Assembly (NCBI GenBank): GCA_017562135.1
Contig: QEYB01001666.1
Coordinates: 62,001-126,000 of the forward strand
From: Dipylidium caninum
Taxonomy: Eukaryota > Platyhelminthes > Cestoda > Cyclophyllidea > Dipylidiidae
Length of the DNA stretch: 64,000 nucleotides
Reading direction: 5' to 3'
Shown: positions 1 through 35,075 of the stretch, piece by piece
Layout of the letters: each line of letters starts with the position of its first letter
Numbering within the stretch: the first letter of the stretch is position 1
Notes under the pieces: model-generated
The model's database searches: none
What the model saw: only the letters and a program-made list of their open reading frames with translations
What the model was told of the DNA's origin: nothing
Translations under genes and position numbers: made by a program

Positions 1-708
1 TATCTCTTCGCAAAAATAGCATTATTCACTTAAATTGTCGCCAGCGTTTATTCATCGTTCCATCGTTACGCTAGGTAAACGTCGAATAAACCGGAATATG
101 ACGGTCAGATGAGGATGGATGGATGGATGGATGTCTTGTAAACGAAAATAACAAAGCATAAGGCGACAATCTCAGTTTGATTCCCTTATTGAAGTTTTAG
201 CTAAATGTGTAGCCGAAGACATCACTTACTGAGAGCGATGCTGGTTTTACAGGCAAAAGCCAGACTTATTCGTATTTTGCGGTGGAATTATTAATACTCT
301 CACAAGTAGCGAAGGCAGGATAATTTGTTCGTTGGCATGATCTTGCAGCATGGTGAGGTGTGTCTGTTTCCTCGGACACACTTCAAGCGATAGACTCGGT
401 TAACGCCCCACCCCGCCCCGCCATGAGCATTCTGTCTTTCTTTTGTCCTAAACACCAGACTTAGTGGCACAGGATTTTTGTTCAGTCGTTTGTTATAAAG
501 TGACGAATAACACGGAATATTTGTGATGTAAATATTTGTTATGTGCTCTGCCAGAAGAGATAGCCATGCTCTAATCCCCTCTAATGACTTGACATTTTCT
601 CTAGTTGGGTGGTCGCAGGGGAGTAAATTAAGTTCCGAGTGATAACATGAAAAGCCTGAGGAGAGTGTAGAAGCATATTGGCAGGGGCTTCCTTTTCTCG
701 CCTTCCAG
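1..708 (+). other. Upstream PAK intron or 5' flank
   Basis: No coding exon recognised. It holds a short GGAT microsatellite (113-133) and otherwise T-rich sequence like the other PAK introns. I see no CRIB-domain coding sequence here. Confidence 0.5.
113..133. repeat. (GGAT)n microsatellite
   Basis: About five tandem GGAT units near the left edge of the window. Confidence 0.8.
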
Positions 709-23346
<22,638 letters not shown>

Positions 23347-25453
23347 GGTGGTCGTCAGCGTGCATTCTTCCCTTCCCTACTCCCCACCCGGATTTTGTAC
23401 ACTCCCTCACTGACTTCCGAATGCATCCCACGCACGAACATTCACTACCGGAATAGCAACGGTCTTGCATATGCGTGTGTTCGTCTCTCCCTCTTCTATT
23501 TCTCCGTGAAAGTGTAAATTGTCCTAGTCGTTTGAAACGTAAATATATACAACCGTTGGTGTGGGGGATGAAGGAATGTGAATGTGTGATATTCGCCCCA
23601 CTCCGCCCCCTGCCTTTCCTCGTCCCCCTTTCCCGTGAGTCTTTTGCGCCATTGTTATCTTCTATCAACTTCTTATAATTTCAGCATCATACCTGTGTGT
23701 GTGTGTGTGCCATCCCTCCTGAATGAAAATGATGATGGCAATGTTATCATTTAAATTGTTACTCTCTATTGCCGCCACCACCCCCTTTGACAATCTCTCT
23801 TGCTCCTTCCAACCTAAACTTGTTTGTACTAATAATGATAGTGATGATTATTGTTTGTGGGATTAATTAGCCTCCCCGCCCCACATGGCATCTTCGCCGA
23901 AGAAATGAGGTAGACCTCCTATTTGCTTAATTTCGAGTCCTTTTTGAGGATCCTCATAAATCGTAGTCAGTCTTATCGGCCGGAGGGGTAATGAAGGGAT
24001 TTTGTTAGGGCTGCTTTTGGTTAAATGAACATGGTCCTTACGTAGGTGATAAGTGCTAAGCCCTCATTAACAGTAGAGGGAGGGAGCGAGGTAGTAGAGA
24101 GTAAGCACTCCATTGGACGAGCGGCTGTCCCAACGGGGTGTCAAATGTACGAACCAGTTAACTGGCGCCAACTTTGGCAGATGGTTAAATAGGCAAGTCG
24201 CATGGATATCCTCTCCCCGTTAACAATTACTTGGAATGACCTGTTGAACGAGAGGAGGAGATTCCGATGCGCTGTCCATGATTTTGTGCTCTCGACTGTC
24301 ACCATATTAAATCTGTTCACGGTAGGAATGTTGCTGTAAGCATCATTGGTTTTTGTCAAAGAAAATAATAACATCGCCCACAAAGATGCACATACGAAGA
24401 CGACAAAGGCATGTTAAAGGAGCTACAGACCAAGCAATTGCAGTTAGGATGACGGTACTGTGACATTGAGATGCCAGGGCAAGTTTTTGCCAAAACGTCG
24501 GAGTACACTGAATAAACTTACCCAAGGTCATTTGTTCGTCTTACGGAAATTAAGCATTTAGGATGCAAATCGAATTCGGTCTAAGACTGAGCGACACAAA
24601 ATGGTAGGAGAAATGAGTGGGATCCATATGTTTTCGTTTGAAGAAGGGAGATATTTAGCGAGAAAGCCAGTGGTGTTGATAAGTTACAAAGCTGAGAAGT
24701 GACTACTTACGCGCAAGTTTTAAGATACATTATATCCCTTAGTGAAAGTGTTCATAACATACTCCGCTAACAAATGAGATATATGGGCTGAAGAAGTCAA
24801 TCATTGAATACCACTTTGCCATGTTTAAAGAAAAGAATAAGTCTTGAGTGCAGGTAGAGACATACATCCTTACAATAGCACAGTAAGCATATCTGAATAT
24901 TTTATGGCAAATCATGGTTGTGAATTTTGTTACCTAAGCCCTACTAGTGTATCAAGGTACAATGGTCATGAAAATGAGCTTATACAACATGAAAAATATT
25001 TTAACCTATTACTGCCGTCTTTAGGAAACCAACGATGCCCAATAAATATCAGAAATGACCTCGATCATAAATTGTTTAGATTAATCAAAACGTATGTTTT
25101 ATGGATTAACAAGGCTACCCCCGTATAAAAGGCTGCTTTGCTCAAGGCGCAGGCTTTTCCAACGATGGTTTTGTGACTCCTGATTTCGGGTACAGTATTA
25201 ATTTCAAATCCTCACCACTGAAAGTATTGCTCTTGTAAACGAGCTTTTGACTTCATTTCTTATATTAGAGTCCAAATAACAATTTTAATATCCTGGACAC
25301 CACAATTTATAATTTCATATCTATAACGCTTCGGTAGTTGTACGACTGATCCCAGGACTATGAGCTGCCCTAAAGTGTTAATTTTCTATACAGTTCTATG
25401 TAGTATAGCTTTTTCAGTTAATCTTTATGTGATCACCGCTAAGAATCACAGCA
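23347..25453. other. Intergenic, 3' of PAK
   Basis: Contains a (TG)n tract at 23694-23709 and an AATAAA at about 24513. An AT-rich stretch open for about 95 codons (24844-25128, +) has no ATG at its start and no recognised family. Confidence 0.5.
23694..23709. repeat. (TG)n microsatellite
   Basis: Short TG run downstream of the PAK stop codon. Confidence 0.8.
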
Positions 25454-25642
25454 ATGGTTTTCAACTTAGCCAAGGACGCTATCGTCAAGGCCGTGAAAAA
25501 GAAGCCTAATGGAGATCCGAAGGAGAATGAGGGCAAAACGAACTCTTGTTCGAAGTCACTAAAGCCCTCAACACCCCTCGGTGCTGAGTCTCTACCCCCT
25601 GTCAGCTGTCCCCTGGCTCTTGCCAAAAAAAGTAGTTCTTAA
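25454..25642 (+). CDS. Small Lys/Ser-rich hypothetical protein, 62 aa
   Basis: ATG-initiated ORF whose first half, MVFNLAKDAIVKAVKKK, looks like an amphipathic basic helix, followed by a Ser/Pro-rich tail. A pyrimidine-rich acceptor (TTTTTTCAG at 25417) lies 36 nt upstream and could serve cis- or trans-splicing. Composition is more coding-like than in neighbouring ORFs. No family recognised. It resembles the final residues of other PAKs only superficially, and the PAK frame already ends at 23346. Confidence 0.35.
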   Translation: MVFNLAKDAIVKAVKKKPNGDPKENEGKTNSCSKSLKPSTPLGAESLPPVSCPLALAKKSSS

Positions 25643-26974
25643 ACAACCACCTCGTACCGGGGCAGGTGAGCGTTAGGCAGCCGCTTCAGTTATGACGATG
25701 GCAGTCGAAACGGGCTTCCGCTGCACTGTCATCTGATGTTCCCTGAAGTTCCCCTGCGCAGACACTCCATTCATGCCTGTTATCATTTTTCTTTGTTTCC
25801 CGAATACTTTCCTCTAATAAAGCACCAAGCTTTATCCTACCTTTTGTATATTGTTCTACACAGCCTACGTTTGCGTACAACAAGGTAACCGGAAGTCCTT
25901 CCCTCTCGACCTCGACTCCTTGGTAAGTCCTAATGCCCTCAGTAGAAGGTATTACTGCGGCGTGATGATTTTTTTAGGATGAGGCTAACCTTAAGAGCCA
26001 GTGGCTGTGGTAGCCTTTTGTCGTTCGCTTCTCTACCACTGAATGAGACTAATGAGTACCTAACCATAAGTTCATAGTCTGTTACAGTGCACTTTCTCAC
26101 CGGAGGTAAATGTTTCAATTACAACCAAGGATGAGGGAGCGTAACAACGCACTCTATCCGCATTTCGCTGTGATTAATGATGCCTTAGCGTACTTGATTT
26201 TCAATCATCAGTGTGAAGTATTGCTTTGATTCAAAACATGCAATCGATCTCACAACCAGAAGTACAAACACTTACACAGCCCCCAAACCTAATGCACATT
26301 CACTCACTTTTGTGAGAAGCGAGCGAGTAGGATAAAGAGTCTTTACGCACAATCGAGCCTCAAGCTTCCATGAAAGTACGGATACTTGGTTCATGTACAT
26401 ATAAATTCGAAGCAAGTGAGGATCATCCAAGTACTTCTTGAGTTAAAAGTTAGTGTGGACTCCTCAAAACACTTTCTAATACAAATTAGAATGGGCGAGC
26501 CCGTCGGACTCAACCGTCATCTCGACAGCAGTCATCATCTCTCACAAACCCCTTCTTACTAAAAGCCTAATTTTATCAAAATGATCAGAAAACAAATTGA
26601 TGACTTCAAAAAAATTGGTGTCGCTAATGCATCGGTATTTGTTATTTCCTTGCAAAAAGCAGCAGCGACTGTAATACACAAGCGCAAATTTCGACTAAAA
26701 ATGAAAAGTACCATAACACGGAAAACTGCGACTACCCTTAATAGTACACCCTGCTGGCACACTGGGAGTGATTCCTAAGATCGTAACAGGGTGACGACGA
26801 GGTAAAAACTTGAACGGAAGTGATCATATTTTCCGGGTAGAAAACATGATATACCAATGGCATAAAAACAAAATTCTTTCAAACTAGAGCTCGCTTTTCG
26901 TTTTTCTGTTATACATTTAGCTATACACAAATAATATGTACATTATGATACACCAAACACGAAAATCCTAATAT
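25643..26974. other. Intergenic between small ORF and SMARCAL1 3' end
   Basis: Contains the SMARCAL1 3' UTR on the minus strand. Opposing short ORFs around 26559-26778 lack any signature. No gene supported. Confidence 0.5.
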
Positions 26975-29900
26975 CTAATCACCTTCAAATGAATCATTCA
27001 AGACGGCTTCCTCGAGAAAATTCCCTAGTAGTTCGTCTGCACCGTCCTCAAGGCAATCCATAGTATCAGGAACAGGGGGCGGAGAGTCTGGAACGAGAAT
27101 CTGACTACCACTTCCTCTGCCTCCCTTATCGGAAAAGGAAATCGGCGAGGACGGAGCAAGCGGGAGAATGGAGGAAAGGCGCAGCTGTTTGGAGGGCTTT
27201 AATAATACCTTCTCGTTACCTCCCTTCTAAAACCACCGAAATTAAAAATTATTCAATAAAATATACCAATTCAAATGGTTGCCAGATAAAGGGGAAGAGA
27301 ATGGCGGATCCTAAGTCGTTTAACACGGAGGAGTTATCAAAAGCTTACATATGGTACGCTATCTGACTCCTCCTTGCCTCGTTCCTGCGGAATATTCTCT
27401 TTTGCCGTTGCGCAGCCATCAGCAGAAGTAGTAAGAAATTGGTCAATGGTTGTAGTCAGCGAAGATGTTTTCGACTATTTTGGTAAAATCGTAAAAGGAA
27501 CATGTTATAAAATTGTTAAAACAAAGTAATAATCATGGTTCTTGGTTATTAAGCTAGGTTGAGGAGTTAAGTGGACCGAAATTAGATCGACTTCAAGTAA
27601 CATACAGGGACAAAAAAATTGGTGCCAATAAATACCGCTTTTCATTTCCCAATCATTAAGGCTAAAAACATGACATTACAAAATGAACGGTTTGGCAGAG
27701 GAAAGGACGATGAGACTCACCCTAGCTCGACTTTGGAGAACATTGTCAAACGACTCCTGATTCAATCCAACCTGACTCAACACGTCTAACTTATTCTTCA
27801 CCAGAGACCTGAATTTAGGAAAAGTTTCTAGTGCACGATCTTACCAAAGCTGGTCATCCACGGTGCCACCAGCTAATAGATAGTGGATGTTCACAGGATC
27901 GTGTTGTCCAATACGATGAGCTCGATCTTCCGCTTGAACTAGCACTCCTGGATTCCAGAAGAGCTCCGCAAACACCACCAAATTCGCTGCGGTCAAATTC
28001 AATCCAGTACTGGCTGCGGTGATGGAGAGGAGAGCTGCCCTGCAGTTAGACTGCTCCTGGAAGCGCTCGCAAAAGACGCGGCGTTGTTCAGATTGTGTTT
28101 TACCGTCGATTCTTACATATTCCACATGCTGAGTAAATGAGAAGTGAAGTGAGACCGCACACAGCAGTGCAAGGATATTTGGTAAATCCATAAGCTTAAC
28201 ACACCTTAGACTCAATTACACGACTTATGGCGTCGAGCATCTCTTGATGGTGGGCGTAAAGAATGAATTTCCTCTCGCCTTCCAGCAGATCCGAGACATA
28301 CTGACTGCAAAAAAATGAATTCTCGGGAAGGTAGAAGCTTTACCTCACAGCTGGGATTTTAGTCTGACAAGTCTGCTTGAATAGGCGTAACATTTCGCCG
28401 TGTTTTTCCAGGCCCTGGAAATAAAAGAAAAATAATGTATTCAAGGCACAAATTTCTTCACCACAGCAATAACACTTTGACATACATTTAAGTCCAGTGA
28501 AGCTAAATTAACCGGACAATGTTGCTTTGAACCAGAAAGATTCTTCACGAGATGTGAGTCGAGGTGTACAATGTGTCGGAACTTGGGAGGTAGCTGGCCC
28601 AAAACCTCGGCCTTCACACGGCTGGAAGAATACGTTTAAATATATCAATTAATTAGCAAAAATAGGATTGGTGATTAGGGGTAGTAAAACTGTACTCAGA
28701 ACCACAATCTCACAACTACTCCAAGAAAAACGCAGAATGAAAGGCAATGGAATAACTAACGTACCGTATCATTATTGTCTCCTGAAGGAGAATATGGAGT
28801 TCTGGCAGGTTGGAGCAACCCGAATAGTCCCAACCCCAGGTGTTTTCTTTGGCTGCACAGTAACGCAGACCGAATTCATGAAAACCGCCGCGAAAGAGAT
28901 TAGGTCTAATTGCGATAATTTGCGGATAGAGTTCCAAGGGGCGAGATAAAGCAGGCGTGCCCGTTAGTAGAATTGCCCGTTTTGCAGACTACAGGAAAGA
29001 ACGGGGAAAATACTATCCCCGGTTAAGAAGTTACAAATTGTAGTAACGTTAGCCTACCTGAAGAATAGGTAGTGCAGCCTTAGTGCGAGATGTCTTGATA
29101 TTCTTCAGATTGTGTGACTCGTCCTGTTTTAAAGAAAAAAACTGTGTCAATCATTAGTCGTGAACTTTTATTCAAGTTGCAAAGGTGATTGACCAAACCA
29201 AAAAGCAGTAAATAACTGGGTCATAAGTAAAATAAATAAATGCGTATAATAATGAATCGGTTGCAGACTGGATTATACGGATGCCACATGAGTTAATTGC
29301 ATGTCCGGATATATATATTCTCAGTTTATTCAGTCCTGCTGATTAGACCTAAAATGGCAACGTCTCAGGTTCTTCGCACCGCTGACGATCGAATTCCACT
29401 TTGATTTAAGTCCCACGTTCATAATTAAAATTAGGTTGAACATGAAAAAACTGTTCATACTACACTGGCTTCAAGCAATTAGTCCAATTCCTCATTTGCC
29501 ATATTAACGAAAGGAAATTTCGGCAAGCGGATTGTTTCACTTCTTCATTATTCTACTTAAAGATATTTAATCACAAATAAAACGTTACAATTCAGTTTTG
29601 GAACGAGATAGGATGAGGATACAAGATGAATAACCGCTGCAAAAGCCAGGTGTCCCTCGAGCTAGATTCTACTATTATGACTCAATTTGGACGGCTTTAG
29701 TGGAGAGAAATTTTGGGCAGTGATGTTGCAGAATGCGCTTTTGGGCGTTTGGCCCCACAATGATCCCAAAGAGGTTTTTTACTAACTGCAAGTCTATAAA
29801 TGGAAGGCAAAATAAAACGTTTACAGGAGTGATTCTAACTCAACCGAACTCGCCATGATGACAACATTGAATGGTGATGTCGCCCGACCCAATCGTTCAG

Positions 29901-32347
29901 CATAGCGAGAGAGTAGATCATAAGTGAAAATAGTGACAGCTTTGTTCACTTGAGATTCGAGAGAGTCGAAAACATCGTTGAGTGAAGCGACTACATGAAT
30001 GTTTTCACGGGTTAGACAGAATGGAGAAGGCCCAAGCCAACGTAAAATAGCCTCACGCCAAGCACAACGCAAGGACAGCGGTGTCACTATGAGCAGCGGC
30101 CACTCAGTTTGATATACAGCTGCTATGGCCAGAGCTTGCACCGTTTTGCCCAATCCCATGTCATCCGCGAGGAGAACACGACCCTCGTGTTTCAAGGCAA
30201 ATCTATGAAGTGATATTGAAACGACTACCAGGACGTAAATTCGCAATACAAGGGAAAATAAATAGTGCTATATCTATATGTGATTAGCAAAGTACGGGAA
30301 TTATGGAGGGGACGTTTCTGAAAAATAGATGTGACAACAGAAGGGAGACACCACTAATTTGTGCTAAGTGAAATCCATAAACATCAAAGTAATATGCAAG
30401 CGTCAGCTATCCATTTGTAATACTTGAAATGTGACTATGCGATTAAGAATATCAATTGTCTAGAAAAATCTGACTTCAACAAACGTTGTACATAAAATCT
30501 CACTATCATTCTACTAATAGTGGTTAAGTAACAGGATGACTACGAAGCATCAAGTTACTTTACGCCTTCACGTTGAAAGTCCATAAGAGAATCGATGAGA
30601 AACCGTGGTAATCTATCTTCCAGTTGTATCTCCTTTTCTTTCAAGGTTGGCTGTATTCGATCTATCTTTTCCTTGAAAGCCTATTTGAATATTAAAACAT
30701 AAAAACGACAAAGACTACCGTAACAACCGCACTAGAGAGGCCTTCTAGTTGGATATCATCAATAGTGGAGGCCTTACGAACTGAACAAATACGGGTAAGT
30801 TGTCAAACAAGAATAAACGTACGAAACTCCTTATAATCCGATAGGTGAAATCGCCACATTTTCGTTTTATCGTCTAAAGGAAAATAAGAAATAGGCTCAC
30901 AGGAAACATTTAAAGTCAGGCATATTTTCTTAGTGGCGATAGAGCACTCAATACGTATTTCTGGAAGATCGCCAATGGAAACGGTTGTGGTGTGTCGTAT
31001 TTATCGGTACCAACGTAAATGTTAACAGATACATTGTCATATGCCAGATAACGCAAAAGTAACTCTGGATAGATCAATTTCAATAAAACTAGATAAGCAA
31101 AGCAGGAAGATTAATGAAGAGTAACCGGTCCTATCATTTGAAGAATTTGCCTACTTATGCATTAGAAAAGGACGAAAATAAGATGGCGTCGCGATTTGAA
31201 TCGGACTATCCCCCTCTGTAACAACTCAGACTAAAATCACTGCAATATGCGTGTACGCTCTGATGAGAAGGAAAACTTGCCTATATGGTGATTAAAGGCG
31301 CATTCGGGGCTATATCAAAACACTAGCTAAGTGTTTATAGTTAAAAAATACGAATTCGAAGGCTGCTACACTTACAAAAAAACTTGGTAACAAAGGAAGG
31401 GAGATATTTCGAAACGAAAGATGACGAAAAACTTCAAATTTTAACTCACCATAGATGCGAGTGGCCAACGTTTTAAATATCAATATGAGACCTCCATGAT
31501 ACTTTGCCTGGACCTCAAATTCATTTGTGTTGATTAAAACACAAACAGCACGTGTTTTTGGTTTGCTCCCAAGAGGAGGAATTTTCGCCGGTCTCACAGC
31601 ATTAGTTTCCACAGTTGAAGGTGCTGAGGGTGTCGAGGCTGGCCGTTTTTTCACCACAGAGGCTTTCTCCACGGTGGTACCCTTCAGCACATTTTTTCGT
31701 AAGATTTGAGACAAACGAAGACCCGAAGAAGCTAACGTGGTCCTGCAAAGGTGTCGAAGAACAATTGTCAAAGTAATTCATCCATCAACATGCGAGAAGT
31801 TTGCTCTAGATCCAGTCGAAAATCGCCCCAACGTGTTTTAAGTCGAACCAGTATAAATTGCTTCTCAAATTGCGTAATCACCACAAAGATGCCAATTAAT
31901 GTTTGTAATATGAAATACCTCAGCAGTCAACAAAAGTTAAAAGAATTACATTTCGACAATCATGAACATAAAAAAGAGGGTTGTGGGTATCATCCAAGTA
32001 TCAATAAAAAAAGCAACGAGATATAATCAGTTAAAGTAAACCAAATAAATAAAATACCTTTGCAAACATCCTTGAGTTTTATCATCAGAGACTCTATCTG
32101 CTTGCGGAAGCAAACTTTTGCCATTAATGGTACCTCCGAGCGAAAGCTCCCGACGCCTAAGAGCTTCCTGTCTGTTGTTTTCAATACGCTCACGTTCTGC
32201 GTCCGTCAATTCTCTTTTGCCACTCAAGGTTACGGTAGAGTTAGGCACTTGGGAGTTCAAGGCCCGTTGTCGGCGCTTAAGGGCTTCTTGCTTATTCCTT
32301 TCAATGCGCTCTCGTTCCGATTCAGTCAATTCTCGTTTCGAGTTCAT
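26975..32347 (-). CDS. SMARCAL1: SMARCAL1/HARP annealing helicase, 795 aa
   Basis: SNF2-family ATP-driven annealing helicase that remodels stalled replication forks in the nucleus. Exons in transcript order: 32347-32058, 31742-31450, 30873-30823, 30780-30719 (donor uncertain), 30680-30559, 30202-29854, 29123-29058, 28988-28765, 28621-28486, 28414-28344, 28304-28205, 28128-27845, 27808-27721, 27226-26975; the total is 2388 nt in one frame. Two RPA-binding-like motifs lie at residues 6-30 and 46-68. One HARP domain follows (about 165-215; MWRFHLSDY). Then come Walker [14 protein letters not shown] box, [35 protein letters not shown] and HRIGQ. The tail is acidic and variable. The start is the ATG two bases after acceptor TTTTTGCAG. 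The intron after VVIM uses a GC donor. Human SMARCAL1 has one N-terminal RPA motif and two HARP domains, so this architecture differs. Confidence 0.95.
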
Positions 32348-32351
32348 GCCT
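32348..32351 (-). promoter_or_regulatory. Candidate trans-splice acceptor of SMARCAL1
   Basis: Minus-strand GTGCCAATTTTTGCAG is followed by GC and then the SMARCAL1 ATG. The PSMD14 stop is only 88 nt upstream and its poly(A) signal falls between them, so no promoter or cis intron can easily fit. This is the classic arrangement for spliced-leader addition in flatworm polycistrons. Confidence 0.6.
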
Positions 32352-32422
32352 GCAAAAATTGGCACAAGCCAATCACCAAAGCTAAAGTTTCTCAGAAAAA
32401 AAAGACGACTAAAGTCTTAAAG

Positions 32423-32432
32423 AAGTTTTATT
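32423..32432 (-). terminator. Poly(A) signal of PSMD14
   Basis: AATAAA on the minus strand a few bases after the PSMD14 stop codon, inside the gap before SMARCAL1. Confidence 0.6.
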
Positions 32433-32435
32433 TGA

Positions 32436-33510
<1,075 letters not shown>

Positions 33511-33537
33511 TGAGTACACCAATTACTAAGAGTGCTG

Positions 33538-33540
33538 CCT
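33538..33540 (-). promoter_or_regulatory. Candidate 5'UTR splice acceptor of PSMD14
   Basis: On the minus strand CCCAACATTTCAG ends at 33539, leaving a 28-nt leader before the PSMD14 ATG. It could be a trans-splice acceptor or the end of a 5' UTR intron. Confidence 0.4.
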
Positions 33541-35046
33541 GAAATGTTGGGACAAATATTCTTCGGAAGTGGACAACTTAAACAAATCAATATATATATA
33601 GTTAATAAGAGTAAAAACCAAACATACAGAAAAAATAAGCAAATGAAAAACAAATCAGAGTTACAGGTAATAATACTGTAATTGTGCAATGCTTTTTAGA
33701 GTTGCCAAAAACGTTCACATATAACGTTATCAAGTTTGGAGTGGGCGTTATTCCCTTATATAAAATTATCTCCCCCGCGTAATTGTTCCCACGAGCCCGC
33801 AAAAAACAAAGATATGGCCTTAACGCCCTTCTGGTTATCGAACGAGAAAGCATTTATCGTAACACCTTTACTCGGACCATCGTTTATCCTCTCACAATCT
33901 AGCCGAACGCATAGAGATTCCGCTAGCATCTTAGCGTAACATGCGTACGCACTCCATGGAGGCTGGCTATAGCTATGCAGGTCACCAAAAAATCACAGCA
34001 CGATTGAGTAAAATTGGAAAAATTGCATTATGATATCTGGCCGTTCAGAATTTCTTGTTTAGCGATAGTAAATGCTGTGGTCGGCCCAAATACACTTAGC
34101 CCGCATAAACGCGAGTGATCAACTGCATCGCAATCGTGTACGTATGGAAATTTCCAAAATTGGCTAGTGTAAATTTATTTTAAACCTCACACAGGTGAGT
34201 TGGTTAATCAGCCTAGACATATGCTTACTATAGTGACAATGAAATAAGGGTCTGCCAGTTTGACACCTCCGAACTCTGTTCCCATCTTATTAGATTTTCT
34301 ACTAGTTTTAATCAGTTTAGTCTTCTCTCCATTCGATTTATGCATTCATGCAATAACTGACCTAAAAGACGAGTTTGGGGCACCATAAAAAAAGAATGTA
34401 TAAGTCTGGTCTTTTCACATTAACTCAATGTCCAATAAAAGTCACCTGCCAATTTTGGTAAACAGTTATAGGTGTCACATAATGTAGCCCCTTGCGGCGT
34501 CTGATTTGTCGTCGTGTGAGTTGTCGCCTGTGACAAATTTTACTTTCTATTTACTGACATCACCTCTTCCCATTGATCCAGTTAGGAACTGGTTACTCAG
34601 CCACTTCCAATTTCTTGATAATTTCAAACATTTTTGTTTTAACACTATATTATTACCTTCCTCTACTTTCACCCCTCTGTAGATCCCTTTGGATTTTTCT
34701 TTCCCATTTGGTGCAGTGTAATCTTCTTAGTGACTAGACCGTTGATATTGACTTTATTTACAATACTTGCTCGTTTGTTTAATTATTGTATAATGTAACA
34801 TTGTACAGTACAAATTACTTCTGCATGATGGATTTCTTAGTAGGCCTCTTTCACTACACTCTTGTCTTGAAATCCTCTTCTTTTTCATTCCAACATCATG
34901 TACTTCATTCATTTTTTGATTAAAAGTGTTTTGTTTTGAGCGAACGAGTGTCGATTCTATAATATCAAACCAGTAGTGTTTTCAGTTTAGTTGAAGTGAA
35001 ATCAATCTCCCCCTTTTTTCTCCTTCGTTACCTGAATTTTGCCCAG
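33541..35046. promoter_or_regulatory. Shared divergent intergenic region between PSMD14 and the DMAC2-like gene
   Basis: 1.5 kb of AT-rich sequence between two genes transcribed away from each other, so it probably holds both promoters. I see no ORF or repeat of note. The acceptor TTTTGCCCAG at 35046 leaves a 29-nt leader before the + strand gene. Confidence 0.45.
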
Positions 35047-35075
35047 GCATTGAAGAAGACAGCCTAGCCTTTTAA

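Noticed and set aside
24844..25128. 94-codon AT-rich ORF
   Set aside because: Does not start at ATG and shows no recognisable family.
32348..32365. Upstream ATG giving SMARCAL1 a six-residue longer start
   Set aside because: It lies within the pyrimidine-rich acceptor tract, so it would be removed by splicing.
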